Shown: positions 25,786-34,430, numbered from the stretch's first letter. The stretch is DNA of 64,000 bases from JAVHQB01 sp049299915 (GCA_049299915.1 JBAQYG010000029.1:1-64000), one strand, 5' to 3'. Notes: generated by a model not told the origin, from the sequence alone. Program-made: numbers and translations.

Positions 25786-25852
25786 CATACAATATTAGTT
25801 ATTGACGATATTAATTGATTATGTTACGGTATTGATGCACTTATACAATTAA

Positions 25853-25865
25853 AAAGGAGGTGATT
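25853..25865 (+). promoter_or_regulatory. Orphan anti-SD-complementary sequence
   Basis: AAAGGAGGTGAT is an almost complete complement of the 16S rRNA 3' end, but no ATG follows at the right distance. The next gene has its own SD 65 bases later. Confidence 0.4.
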
Positions 25866-25931
25866 AAAGTACACGGTCTGGAAGTAATATCAAGGTATTT
25901 TTTTTATACAATCCGATATAGGAGGTAAGGA

Positions 25932-26375
25932 ATGCGTGATCATGATAGGCTGGGATCTTTCAAAAGAGGTCTGGATGGACTATGTGAAAAAAATGGTTGG
26001 CATATTGGCAAGCCTACTACCTTGCAAACGGTATCCAGGGTGGTACAGCTTGATCCTTTAGCCATAAATGACGATGATCAGTTGATCAATTATCTCAAGA
26101 ATCTTTACTCCGGAGCCATGTTGGAGTGGGAAATCTTGTGTTTCCCCGAAAGCTGTAAGGAATTATCCTTTCTAGCCTACTTCAAGCCCGGATGTAGTGG
26201 AAAAGAGATTGCCATCGTAGAAATGACTTCACAGTTCTACGACTATTATCATGTTAGTCCTCAACAAGCGCAAGATTCTTTCTGGACTACCATAGAGAAA
26301 GATTCTAAGCTACCCGTCTTTGGAGTAGTCTGGAAATCAGGCAGACGTCCAATCGTTTGCCATTGCGGTGATTAA
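25932..26375 (+). CDS. Hypothetical protein with strong Shine-Dalgarno sequence
   Basis: 147 residues, soluble, with AGGAGGTAAGGA just before the ATG. Six cysteines, including a C-terminal CHCGD. Tryptophan-rich segments near 87-91 and 119-135. No family recognised. It is 12 bases before the next gene, so the two form a pair under one transcript that ends at 26785-26812. Composition is GC-richer than housekeeping neighbours. Confidence 0.65.
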   Translation: MRDHDRLGSFKRGLDGLCEKNGWHIGKPTTLQTVSRVVQLDPLAINDDDQLINYLKNLYSGAMLEWEILCFPESCKELSFLAYFKPGCSGKEIAIVEMTSQFYDYYHVSPQQAQDSFWTTIEKDSKLPVFGVVWKSGRRPIVCHCGD

Positions 26376-26387
26376 GAGGATACATAT

Positions 26388-26795
26388 ATGGATAATAGCG
26401 TCATCGCCAAACGCTTAGAAACATCAAGTAGGTTTGAAAACACAATGGCAACTCTGGCGAAGCGAGAAGGCTTGTTTCCTATTACTCATATAAAACAAGG
26501 AGATTGTTTGCATCAGGATGCTGCAAGCATGCCTAGTGCCGTTTACCTTGAGACGGTATATGGCCACTTGTTTTATTACAGGGAAACCTTAACTTGTTTG
26601 AAAGTTGGCGTAATGTTTGGTTTTGGTAAAGTTCGAGATCGTTTCATGGTAGAGGTTGCCTCTCATTACGAGGGTATCTTCCGTGAAAAGTTCTTACCAA
26701 CAATCAGAGCCAAATACTCAAGAAAGCAAATCCTGGTTTTTTCTAACCAGGGATCGATACTCTATCGTAGTCCTTCATTTAAGGCCCCGGGATAA
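26388..26795 (+). CDS. Hypothetical protein, partner of the preceding gene
   Basis: 135 residues, soluble. An AGAGGA sequence 7-8 bases before the ATG gives a moderate SD. No signal peptide; a mixed alpha/beta pattern with QILVFSNQGSI near the end. The stop codon lies in the loop of the terminator. Function unknown; the paired arrangement suggests joint function with the 147-residue protein. Confidence 0.65.
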   Translation: MDNSVIAKRLETSSRFENTMATLAKREGLFPITHIKQGDCLHQDAASMPSAVYLETVYGHLFYYRETLTCLKVGVMFGFGKVRDRFMVEVASHYEGIFREKFLPTIRAKYSRKQILVFSNQGSILYRSPSFKAPG

Positions 26796-26812
26796 AACTC
26801 GGGGCATTTTTG
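26785..26812 (+). terminator. Terminator overlapping the end of the coding region
   Basis: GCCCCG (26785-26790) pairs with CGGGGC (26801-26806), followed by ATTTTTG. The TAA of the preceding gene (26793-26795) sits in the loop. Confidence 0.85.
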
Positions 26813-26862
26813 TTTGCCAAATAGATGTGAGAGCCTTATACTATAGTAAATTTTTAGTTTAT

Positions 26863-27438
26863 ATGAAGAAAAAGATTTTAATAATTCTAGTTTCAATCAT
26901 TTTGATATCTTTGGGAGCCATCGTGGCTTATAATTTTTTTAATAATAAAATAGTTTCTTCTATGCCCCTTTCTCGTCAAGGAAAGATAGAAACAAACTAT
27001 TTTAAATTAGTGTTACCTTCTGGATGGGAGACTCAGGAACCAGCTTCAGAAAATTTTGTTTTAATAGCTTATAGAAAAGAAGACTCTAAAGATTCTTTGG
27101 CAAGGAAAATAAACTATAAAACCAGTCTCTTTATTGCCAGAGAAGAACTGAATGGTAAAACCATTGTGGATTATGTAGCCCTTTTAAAAGAGGGTGTCCA
27201 ACGAAAGAAAGAGAATGTTTTATTTCATTCTGAAAATGAAACTTCTTTCAACGGTCAAAAAGCCTATCTAATCGATGTAGAGTTAAAAGAAAATGATATA
27301 GAATTTAAAAGTATCTTTGGTGTGATAGAGGGAAAAAATCAAGAAGTTTGGGTAATAAGTTTTAATACTCCCAAATTAGATTGGATTACAACGGCACCTC
27401 AGTTCTATAGTATTCTAAATAGCTTCTCAATTAATTAA
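26863..27438 (+). CDS. Membrane-anchored extracellular protein, PsbP-like region
   Basis: 191 residues from ATG 26863; a longer in-frame start would run through the upstream terminator, so it was not used. Basic start MKKKI and a helix (about 4-23), then an extracellular domain beginning YFKLVLPSGWETQEP, which resembles PsbP-like or lipoprotein folds that bind small ligands. Strand-rich to the end. It starts a run of five small membrane or secreted genes. Confidence 0.7.
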   Translation: MKKKILIILVSIILISLGAIVAYNFFNNKIVSSMPLSRQGKIETNYFKLVLPSGWETQEPASENFVLIAYRKEDSKDSLARKINYKTSLFIAREELNGKTIVDYVALLKEGVQRKKENVLFHSENETSFNGQKAYLIDVELKENDIEFKSIFGVIEGKNQEVWVISFNTPKLDWITTAPQFYSILNSFSIN

Positions 27439-27452
27439 TATTTAATAGTAAA

Positions 27453-27689
27453 ATGCTTCCAAATTTTTTAATGCAAAAAATGGTAGAGACTCAATTGAAA
27501 TCTTTACCCGAAGGTCAACGTGGGAAAATGATAAATCTTATACACAATAATCCAGATTTTTTTAAAGAAATGGCCGAAGACTTACAAAAAGAATTAGCTA
27601 GTGGGAAAGATAATATGGCGGCAGCAATGATGGTCGCTCGTAAGAACGAAGCGAGGTTAAAAGAGCTACTTGAAAAGAATCCAGATTAA
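27453..27689 (+). CDS. Small helical hypothetical protein
   Basis: 78 residues, all helix by pattern, highly charged, with repeated Lys/Glu heptad-like spacing (about 30-76). No signal or membrane segment. 14 bases after the previous gene and no Shine-Dalgarno sequence. Unrecognised; the shape suggests a small regulator or adaptor, but that is a guess. Confidence 0.6.
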   Translation: MLPNFLMQKMVETQLKSLPEGQRGKMINLIHNNPDFFKEMAEDLQKELASGKDNMAAAMMVARKNEARLKELLEKNPD

Positions 27690-27722
27690 GACTAAAGTGA
27701 TATTAATAATAAATTATAAACT

Positions 27723-27926
27723 ATGAACAATTATTTAGCGCTTCTCAATAATCCCTACATTTTAGTGCCCTTGCTCCTTTGGTCATTGGTTTGGAAAGGA
27801 CTAGCCCTTTGGCGTGCTGCTCGTCTTAATCAAAAAATTTGGTACGTTTGTATTTTGCCTATCAATACAATGGGTATTTTAGAGATTCTTTATTTATATA
27901 TTTTTAGTAGGCCCAAGAATCGTTAA
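27723..27926 (+). CDS. Small two-helix membrane protein, DUF5652-like
   Basis: 67 residues, two hydrophobic helices (about 11-30 and 40-60) joined by WRAARLNQKIWY. The pattern WKGLALWRAAR...W.....PINTMGILEILYLY matches a family common in Patescibacteria (DUF5652, by memory). Function unknown. 2 bases before the next start. Confidence 0.65.
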   Translation: MNNYLALLNNPYILVPLLLWSLVWKGLALWRAARLNQKIWYVCILPINTMGILEILYLYIFSRPKNR

Positions 27927-27928
27927 AG

Positions 27929-28372
27929 ATGAAACTGCTTTTCAAAGAATCCTATCTTGCCTTTATCAAGAATAGTTGTAATACCCATTCTTTTAGAAAT
28001 TTTTACGCTGAAATAGACGGCAAGACTATAGACATAGTTAAGGGCGGCAAAACAAGTTGTGCTTTTTTTGTTTCGTCCGTTCTTTTGACTTTTGGACTAA
28101 TCAAAGCAAACCATTTAACGGTAGATGGTCTCCTAAAAGATATGAAAAAATCTGGTTGGTATTTAATAGACAAACCTTTACCAGGGGCAGTTCTTTTATG
28201 GGAAGAAAAAATCGGTCATGAACATACTGGTTTTTTCATAATAGATAAAAAGGCTATTAGCAATAACACGATAAAAAATTGTCCCATAATGCATTCATTC
28301 AATTATTTAGGTAAAAGAAAAATCAAAGCTATTTATTGGCATAAACGACTAGAAAAGAATGTTTTTAATTAA
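27929..28372 (+). CDS. Papain-fold (NlpC/P60- or CHAP-like) hydrolase
   Basis: 147 residues with KTSCAFFVSSVLLTFG near 47-62 (catalytic Cys at a helix start) and LPGAVLLWE...HEHTGFFII near 86-110 (the G-A-V-L-x-W and H-x-G-F-x-I pattern of cell-wall peptidases). No signal peptide is visible, so it may act inside or be released with other proteins. Ends 21 bases before the transporter gene. Confidence 0.6.
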   Translation: MKLLFKESYLAFIKNSCNTHSFRNFYAEIDGKTIDIVKGGKTSCAFFVSSVLLTFGLIKANHLTVDGLLKDMKKSGWYLIDKPLPGAVLLWEEKIGHEHTGFFIIDKKAISNNTIKNCPIMHSFNYLGKRKIKAIYWHKRLEKNVFN

Positions 28373-28393
28373 AATACTTTTCTTATTTATTTT

Positions 28394-29032
28394 ATGATAA
28401 GAGTTCCATTCTTTAATAAAACCTTAACACGTATCTGTTATCATCTAGTCCTTTCGGACATTTTGTTTTTAGGTGCCTGGGGTATTACTAGCCCCATTAT
28501 GGCTCTTTTTATAACCAGTAAAGTTTTTCAAGCTACTCCCATTACTATTGGTATTTGTACTTTTACTTATTTTTTAACCCAATCAATATTCCAAATCCCC
28601 ATAGCTAATTTTTTAGACAATAAAGAAGGGGAACATGATGAATTTTACTGTCTTTTTGGAGGGGTAGTCCTTTCAGGCCTAACAGCTATTTGCTACACAG
28701 CGGTTAAAGATCCTATCGCCTTATATCTAGCAGCTTGTATGCAAGGCTTGGGTATGGCTATGTATGCACCAGCTTGGTCTTCGATCTTCTCTCACCATTT
28801 AAATCCCAAAAAAGTAGCCGTGGCTTATGCTATAGATAATACTGCCCAAGGAGTTTCTACAGCAGTTTTCGGCCTATTAGGTGGAATAGTCTATAAATAT
28901 TATGGAGGGAATATCTTATTTATTACTATTGCCATCCTATCAATACCGGCAGCCTTTGCTATTTTACTGGCTCCCGGAATGTTGATTCCCAAACCAGTAA
29001 AACCATCTTTTTTCTTTAAAAAATTACCGTAG
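28394..29032 (+). CDS. Half-size MFS-type membrane protein
   Basis: 212 residues, six hydrophobic helices, about half a standard major facilitator. The helix 2-3 loop reads PIANFLDNKEGEHDE, an altered form of the family's G-x-x-x-D motif, and the segment GLGMAMYAPAWSSIFSHHL near 117-135 is typical of MFS helix 4. A clean ending followed by uvrB shows that it is not simply broken; it may work as a dimer. Confidence 0.7.
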   Translation: MIRVPFFNKTLTRICYHLVLSDILFLGAWGITSPIMALFITSKVFQATPITIGICTFTYFLTQSIFQIPIANFLDNKEGEHDEFYCLFGGVVLSGLTAICYTAVKDPIALYLAACMQGLGMAMYAPAWSSIFSHHLNPKKVAVAYAIDNTAQGVSTAVFGLLGGIVYKYYGGNILFITIAILSIPAAFAILLAPGMLIPKPVKPSFFFKKLP

Positions 29033-29123
29033 CTAATACTATTTACTAGACATTCATAGCCTTTACTTTAGGCTACTTTTAGTTCATAATAGACAATTGT
29101 TATATCCCTCTCAGAACCCATTT

Positions 29124-30950
29124 ATGGGAATTTTTAAGTTAAAATCCAATTTCAAACCAACCGGAGATCAACCCCAGGCGATAGAGAGCCTGGTTAATGG
29201 TTTAGAGGAGAATAAATCCTTTCAAACATTATTAGGGGTGACCGGTTCGGGAAAAACCTTTACGATGGCCAATGTCATTAGTCATTTTGATAAGCCTGTT
29301 TTAGTCATGGCCCCCAATAAATCTTTAGCAGCTCAACTTTACAGAGAATACAAAAATTTCTTTCCAGAGAATTCAGTCCATTACTTCGTTTCTTATTATG
29401 ATTATTATCAGCCAGAAGCTTATTTACCCACAACCGATACTTACATAGATAAAGAGGCTACTATTAATGAAGAAATAGATAAATTAAGACATAGAGCAAC
29501 CTCAGCTCTACTCACTAGGAGGGATGTCATAGTAGTGGCATCTGTTTCTTGTATTTACAATTTAGGATTGCCAACTAGTTACTGGCAATCATCTCTTCAT
29601 TTAGAAATTGGACAGATCTTAACTAGAGGTGATCTCCTAAAACAATTAATTAAACTTCAATTTACAAGAACTAACAGTGTTGTTAAAAGAGGTTGTTTTA
29701 GAGTAAGAGGCGATGTAGTAGAAGTTATGCCAGCTAGTGGAGAGCATATTTTTAGAATTGAACTTTTAGAACAAAAGATAACGTCTATTAGTTTGGTAGA
29801 CAGTGAAAGTTTAAATATTAAAGAAGAATTAAAAGAAGCCATTATCTTTCCTTCTAAACATTTTGTGGCCACAGAACCTCAAAGAAACCAAGCCATAGAA
29901 GATGTTCAGATAGAATTAAAAGAAAGATTGAAGTACTTTAATAAAGAAAAATTATTTCTAGAAGAAGAGAGGCTTCGTAGGCGAACTACCTATGACCTAG
30001 AAATGTTACGTTCAATTGGATATTGCCACGGCATAGAAAACTATTCTCGCCATCTAACTGGTAAAATGGCTGGCGAACCACCAGACACACTTTTAGAATA
30101 TTTCCCCAAAAAGGATGGTCAACCAGATTTTATTACCATTATGGATGAATCTCATATTGGTCTACCTCAAGTAAGGGGAATGTACGAAGGAGATAGGAGC
30201 AGAAAATTAGCACTAGTGGAATATGGCTGGCGCTTACCCTCAGCTCTCGACAATCGTCCCTTAAAATTTGATGAATTTCTTAAAAGGATTGGCAATACTA
30301 TCTTTACTTCAGCTACTCCGGGAGAATGGGAATTCAGTCACAGTCAAAATATAACTGAACAAGTTATTCGCCCCACTGGTTTAATCGATCCACCCATAGA
30401 AATTAGACCGGTCTTTGATAAGGTAAAAAATAAAAGCCAAATTAGTGATTTCATAGAAGAAGCTTCTATCTTGGCAAGTAAGAAAGAAAGATCTATTGCC
30501 AATGTTTTAACCAAGAGAATGGCTGAAGATTTAACAGAGTTTCTAAAGAAAAAGGGACACAAATGTCAGTATATGCATTCGGATACAGAAACTATAGAAA
30601 GAACTAGAATATTAACAGATTTCAGAAAAGGTAAATACGATATTCTCATTGGTGTTAATCTTCTAAGAGAGGGATTAGACTTACCAGAAGTAACTTTAGT
30701 AGCCATTTTTGATGCCGACAGAGAGGGATTTTTGAGAAACGATAGTTCCCTCATTCAAACTATGGGTAGGGCCAGTCGTAATGTTTCTGGTAAAGTTATT
30801 CTTTACGCAGATACTATTACCGGTTCTATAGACAGAGCCATGAAGGAAGTTGAGAGACGAAGAAAAATTCAAATAGCTTACAACAAGAAAAATCATATTA
30901 CCCCTAAGACTATAGATAAGAGAATAGAAGACTTTCTTAATTTTGATTAA
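29124..30950 (+). CDS. uvrB: UvrABC system protein B, lacking the C-terminal UVR domain
   Basis: Damage-loading helicase of nucleotide excision repair. 608 residues from ATG 29124 (MGIFKLKSNFKPTGDQ, the usual start); an in-frame TTG at 29097 is not needed. Walker A GVTGSGKTFTM near 37-47, the beta-hairpin YYDYYQPEAY near 92-101, MDESH near 335, and helicase motifs through LREGLDLPEV and QTMGRASRN. It ends right after ITPKTIDKRIEDFL, so the ~50-residue UVR domain that binds UvrC is missing. 6 bases before uvrA. Confidence 0.95.
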   Translation: MGIFKLKSNFKPTGDQPQAIESLVNGLEENKSFQTLLGVTGSGKTFTMANVISHFDKPVLVMAPNKSLAAQLYREYKNFFPENSVHYFVSYYDYYQPEAYLPTTDTYIDKEATINEEIDKLRHRATSALLTRRDVIVVASVSCIYNLGLPTSYWQSSLHLEIGQILTRGDLLKQLIKLQFTRTNSVVKRGCFRVRGDVVEVMPASGEHIFRIELLEQKITSISLVDSESLNIKEELKEAIIFPSKHFVATEPQRNQAIEDVQIELKERLKYFNKEKLFLEEERLRRRTTYDLEMLRSIGYCHGIENYSRHLTGKMAGEPPDTLLEYFPKKDGQPDFITIMDESHIGLPQVRGMYEGDRSRKLALVEYGWRLPSALDNRPLKFDEFLKRIGNTIFTSATPGEWEFSHSQNITEQVIRPTGLIDPPIEIRPVFDKVKNKSQISDFIEEASILASKKERSIANVLTKRMAEDLTEFLKKKGHKCQYMHSDTETIERTRILTDFRKGKYDILIGVNLLREGLDLPEVTLVAIFDADREGFLRNDSSLIQTMGRASRNVSGKVILYADTITGSIDRAMKEVERRRKIQIAYNKKNHITPKTIDKRIEDFLNFD

Positions 30951-30956
30951 GATTTT

Positions 30957-33476
30957 ATGGATCCAGATAAAATAATTATAAAAGGTGCGCGCGTTCATAA
31001 TCTGAAAGACATCAGTTTAGAAATACCAAAAAATAAATTGGTAGTTTTTACTGGTCTTTCCGGCAGTGGTAAATCATCACTAGCCTTTGATACTATTTTT
31101 GCCGAAGGGCAGCGTCGTTATATAGAATCTCTTTCTCCTTATGCTCGTCAATTTTTGGGCCAAATGGATAGGCCCGATGTAGATGAAATCACTGGATTGT
31201 CACCAGCCATTGCCATAGATCAAAGGGCTTTAAGCCATAATCCTAGATCAACCGTAGGTACGCTTACGGAAATTTACGATTATCTGAGAGTTCTCTATGC
31301 TCGTCTCGGAGAAGTGTTTTGTCCAATTTGTGGTAGAAAAATTCAAAAATTATCACCCGAAGAAATAGTAGATATTATTTTAAATAAAGGGAGTGAACTT
31401 AAAGAAGAGATCGTTACAATAATGTCACCAGTAGTTCGTTCTAGAAAAGGAGAATATTATCAAACACTCTATGACTATTTAAATTTGGGTTATGGTCAAG
31501 CTAGAATAGACGGCGAGCTCAGATCCTTAAGGGAACCATTAATTCTTTCTCGGTATAAGAACCATAGCATTGATATCGTTATTGATAGAGTAATGCTTAA
31601 AGATAGCAGTCGTTTATTTGAAGCGGTAGAAAATGCTCTGGATTATAGTAAGGGGCTAGTGACGGTTATTTTTAAAGAAGGGGGTTTAAAAAAAGGAAAC
31701 GATGAGACACTCCTTTCTAGTTTATGGACATGTCCAGAAGATAATTTTGCCTTCCCTGAAATAGAACCACGTCTATTTTCTTTTAATAGTCCTTCTGGAG
31801 CTTGTGAAGAATGCCATGGATTAGGAAGAGTTGGTTTTGAATTAGACAAAACTTGCCCTAAATGTGAAGGCAAAAGATTGAAGCCGGAAGCTCTTTCTAT
31901 AAAAATAAGAAATAAAAATATTTATGAAGCTACATCCCTAACAATAGAAGGGGCACATGAATTTTTTAATGCTTATAAAAAAAGTTTGAACGAAAGACAA
32001 TTAAAAATAGCCACTAACTTATTGAAAGAAATTATTGATAGACTTCAATTTATGTTAGAAGTTGGGTTAAATTATCTGACCCTCAATAGAGAGGCTGAAA
32101 CTTTGTCGGGAGGAGAAGCTCAAAGAATAAGATTGGCGTCACAAATAGGCTCTCAATTGTCTGGCACTTTATATGTATTAGATGAGCCTACAATCGGACT
32201 CCACGAAAGAGATACTATAAAATTGATTAATACTCTAAACGCTCTTAAAGATCAGGGAAACACCCTTGTGGTTGTAGAACATGACGAGAAAACTATAGAA
32301 GCAGCTGATTATCTAGTAGATTTAGGACCGGGAGCGGGTAGAAACGGTGGAGAAGTAGTGGCCATAGGGGGGCGAGAAGAATTAATGAAAAATCCTAAAA
32401 AGTTTCCCAGGTCGCTCACTCTGAAATATTTAACCGGGCAGACTAAGATTAAATTACCGAATAAACGAAGAGACAAAAAGACAGAAGAAATAAAAATCAT
32501 AGGAGCTACTAAAAATAATCTTAAGAATATAGAAGTTGATTTTCCCTTGAGGAAATTTGTAGTTCTCACGGGTGTTTCGGGAAGCGGTAAATCAACTCTC
32601 CTCTACGATGTTCTGTATAAAAACTTAATTCACATTAAAAATCATTTCAATAAACCACTTGAAGGGTGCAGTAAAATAAATGGCAGTGAATATATAGATA
32701 AGGTGGTGGTAGTAGACCAATCTCCTATAGGCAGGAGTCCTCGGTCTAATCCAGCTACTTATACTGGTATTTGGACACCCATTAGAAAGTTTTATGCCGA
32801 ATTACCTGATGCCCGAGAAAGAGGCTATACAGCCTCACGTTTTTCCTTTAATGTGGCTGGGGGACGTTGTGAATCATGCGAAGGGGCGGGATTCAATCTT
32901 ATTGAGATGCATTTTATGCCACCAATTATGGTGAAATGCGATGTTTGTGGCAGTAAGCGTTTTAATAGAGAAACTTTACAGGTGAAATACAAGGGCAAGA
33001 GTATAAGTGATATTTTAAGCTTAACCATAGAAGAAGCAGCTGATTTTTTTAAAGAGAATTGGCAAATAGCCGAAAAATTAAAAGTCTTAGAAAATGTAGG
33101 ACTCGGTTATTTACAATTAGGTCAATCGGCTACAACACTTTCGGGAGGAGAAGCACAAAGGATCAAGTTAGCCCGAGAACTTACTCAGCCACTAGGAAAG
33201 AAATCGCTTTATCTTTTAGATGAACCAACAGTAGGTCTTCATTACTATGACATTGAACTACTTTTACAAGTCATTAATAAATTAATAGAAAAGGGAAATA
33301 GTGTGATAGTAATAGAACATAATATGCAGATTATTAAATCAGCTGATTATGTGATTGATTTGGGCCCAGAGGGTGGCGATAAAGGTGGCAAATTAGTCGC
33401 CAAAGGAACCCCCGAAGAAATAATTAAAAGCAAAAATTCATACACTGGCTTATACCTTAATGATTATTTGAAATAG
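30957..33476 (+). CDS. uvrA: UvrABC system protein A, shortened
   Basis: ABC-type damage sensor that loads UvrB. 839 residues versus about 940. Both nucleotide-binding domains are present: GLSGSGKSSLAFDT near 33-46 and GVSGSGKST near 540-548, with signatures LSGGEAQRIRLA and LSGGEAQRIKLA. The N-terminal zinc site CPICGRK and the last zinc module CESCEGAG...CDVCGSKR are kept. In the middle, SGACEECHGLG is followed after only ~12 residues by CPKCEGKRLKPEA; in E. coli about 110 residues lie between. The missing part is the insertion region of the first signature domain. It ends before its own terminator. Confidence 0.95.
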   Translation: MDPDKIIIKGARVHNLKDISLEIPKNKLVVFTGLSGSGKSSLAFDTIFAEGQRRYIESLSPYARQFLGQMDRPDVDEITGLSPAIAIDQRALSHNPRSTVGTLTEIYDYLRVLYARLGEVFCPICGRKIQKLSPEEIVDIILNKGSELKEEIVTIMSPVVRSRKGEYYQTLYDYLNLGYGQARIDGELRSLREPLILSRYKNHSIDIVIDRVMLKDSSRLFEAVENALDYSKGLVTVIFKEGGLKKGNDETLLSSLWTCPEDNFAFPEIEPRLFSFNSPSGACEECHGLGRVGFELDKTCPKCEGKRLKPEALSIKIRNKNIYEATSLTIEGAHEFFNAYKKSLNERQLKIATNLLKEIIDRLQFMLEVGLNYLTLNREAETLSGGEAQRIRLASQIGSQLSGTLYVLDEPTIGLHERDTIKLINTLNALKDQGNTLVVVEHDEKTIEAADYLVDLGPGAGRNGGEVVAIGGREELMKNPKKFPRSLTLKYLTGQTKIKLPNKRRDKKTEEIKIIGATKNNLKNIEVDFPLRKFVVLTGVSGSGKSTLLYDVLYKNLIHIKNHFNKPLEGCSKINGSEYIDKVVVVDQSPIGRSPRSNPATYTGIWTPIRKFYAELPDARERGYTASRFSFNVAGGRCESCEGAGFNLIEMHFMPPIMVKCDVCGSKRFNRETLQVKYKGKSISDILSLTIEEAADFFKENWQIAEKLKVLENVGLGYLQLGQSATTLSGGEAQRIKLARELTQPLGKKSLYLLDEPTVGLHYYDIELLLQVINKLIEKGNSVIVIEHNMQIIKSADYVIDLGPEGGDKGGKLVAKGTPEEIIKSKNSYTGLYLNDYLK

Positions 33477-33493
33477 TGCTTCGATATAAATAA

Positions 33494-33526
33494 AAAAATA
33501 CCCAGACTAGTAGCCTGGGTATTTTT
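33494..33526 (+). terminator. Terminator of uvrBA
   Basis: AAAATACCCAG (33495-33505) pairs with CTGGGTATTTT (33515-33525) around a 9-base loop, followed by T. Confidence 0.9.
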
Positions 33527-33603
33527 GACTTACCCCTATCAGTGTGTTATAAGCAAAGTAATTGAACGTTCTTTACATACTATATACAAAAGGAGGGAAA
33601 GAG

Positions 33604-33858
33604 ATGGATTGGGTAGAAGTAATACATCAAGCCACGAATTTGTGTGCCGGTTCGTACAAAATCATCGTAAGAGATAACAACAGCTTTGCGATGCAATCTA
33701 GACGAAGCGAAGTCCATCTGAGTATAGAAAAGGGTACCAACGACAGTATTATCATAAGGTCTGGTTACTGGATTCCAGCTACTGGAATAGAACTACTTCT
33801 AAACTGGTTCGAAGAGAAACATTATCCCTATACTCACATTCGTGATTGGCCAGAATAG
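33604..33858 (+). CDS. Small hypothetical protein, tandem paralogue 1
   Basis: 84 residues from ATG 33604, preceded by AAAGGAGGGAAAG (strong SD). The earlier in-frame start at 33562 lies upstream of this SD and is unlikely. The C-terminal half, from IIIRSGYWIPATGIEL to NWFEEKHYPYTHI, aligns with the next gene. No family recognised. Confidence 0.65.
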   Translation: MDWVEVIHQATNLCAGSYKIIVRDNNSFAMQSRRSEVHLSIEKGTNDSIIIRSGYWIPATGIELLLNWFEEKHYPYTHIRDWPE

Positions 33859-33876
33859 CCAAAAAAGGAGGACGAG

Positions 33877-34173
33877 ATGATAGACATTCAAGTCTTAGAC
33901 CAACTTACCTTCGGGCTTTTTCCAGGTGAAAAGCTTGTGAAAAATCCAGACGGTAGCTTTACCTACTCGAAAAGAGAAGATATCAAGATTGATGATAAAA
34001 GTGAAAAAGTTGAAGTCAGGCTGGAGCAACCAGCTTCTGAGGAGAAAACGATCCTCTTGTCTTCTAACGCCGACTTGGATGCTACAGGTCTCTTGCCATT
34101 TCTAGTATGGTTGGGAAACCATAAGTACAAGTATTCTTATTGTTCTCCCACCATGCTGTGTTTTTCATCATAG
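33877..34173 (+). CDS. Small hypothetical protein, tandem paralogue 2
   Basis: 98 residues, strong SD (AAAGGAGGACGAG) before the ATG. Its C-terminal part (TILLSS...DATGLLPF, then VWLGNHKYKYSYC) matches the preceding protein in order: a strand, A-T-G-[IL], a helix with Trp, and a K/H-Y-x-Y-[TS] strand. Probably an ancient duplication. Own terminator. Function unknown. Confidence 0.65.
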   Translation: MIDIQVLDQLTFGLFPGEKLVKNPDGSFTYSKREDIKIDDKSEKVEVRLEQPASEEKTILLSSNADLDATGLLPFLVWLGNHKYKYSYCSPTMLCFSS

Positions 34174-34191
34174 AAAACTGCTCTTTAACCA

Positions 34192-34222
34192 AAAGCCCCG
34201 CCATATCCATGCGGGGCTTTCT
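34192..34222 (+). terminator. Terminator of the tandem paralogues
   Basis: A 10-bp stem, AAAGCCCCGC (34192-34201) with GCGGGGCTTT (34211-34220), and a T-rich tail. Confidence 0.92.
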
Positions 34223-34254
34223 CATTTAATGTAAGTATGCTGTATCTATAAAAC

Positions 34255-34315
34255 ACAAAAAGGACCCTTGCGGGACCTAATCGTGCATTGACTAGCTCTT
34301 GCGAACTAATCAACT
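34255..34315 (-). ncRNA. Candidate ~60-nt small RNA on the minus strand
   Basis: From a near-perfect minus-strand promoter (34322-34349), the transcript would hold an 8-bp hairpin, TTGATTAG/CTAGTCAA (34306-34313 with 34289-34296), and a terminal hairpin AGGTCCC/GGGTCCT with one T-T mismatch and a GCAA loop (34261-34278), followed by five T. There is no open reading frame. It has a promoter, a body hairpin and a terminator, the usual outline of a bacterial small RNA. Confidence 0.6.
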
Positions 34316-34321
34316 ATAAGA

Positions 34322-34349
34322 AGTATAACAAATAATGAGTATTTGTCAA
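34322..34349 (-). promoter_or_regulatory. Promoter of the small RNA
   Basis: On the minus strand, TTGACA (complement of 34344-34349), a 16-base spacer and TATACT (complement of 34322-34327). It is the same promoter pair as rny and stronger than most in the window. Confidence 0.8.
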
Positions 34350-34373
34350 TATTGGAGAAAAAGATGAAGAAAA

Positions 34374-34402
34374 TTGTAACTCAGAAGAGAATGTGTTAGT
34401 AT
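34374..34402 (+). promoter_or_regulatory. Promoter of the 25-residue basic protein gene
   Basis: TTGTAA at 34374-34379, a 17-base spacer and TAGTAT at 34397-34402. It diverges from the small-RNA promoter. Confidence 0.6.
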
Positions 34403-34430
34403 CAAAATGTTAAGATATTTAATTTTAAAT

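Noticed and set aside
28394..29032. Pseudogene call for the half-length MFS protein
   Set aside because: The frame is clean with a proper start and stop, and no second half lies in another frame downstream.
34363..34398. An 11-codon frame (MKKIVTQKRMC)
   Set aside because: It overlaps the promoter of the 25-residue gene and has no terminator or conserved feature.
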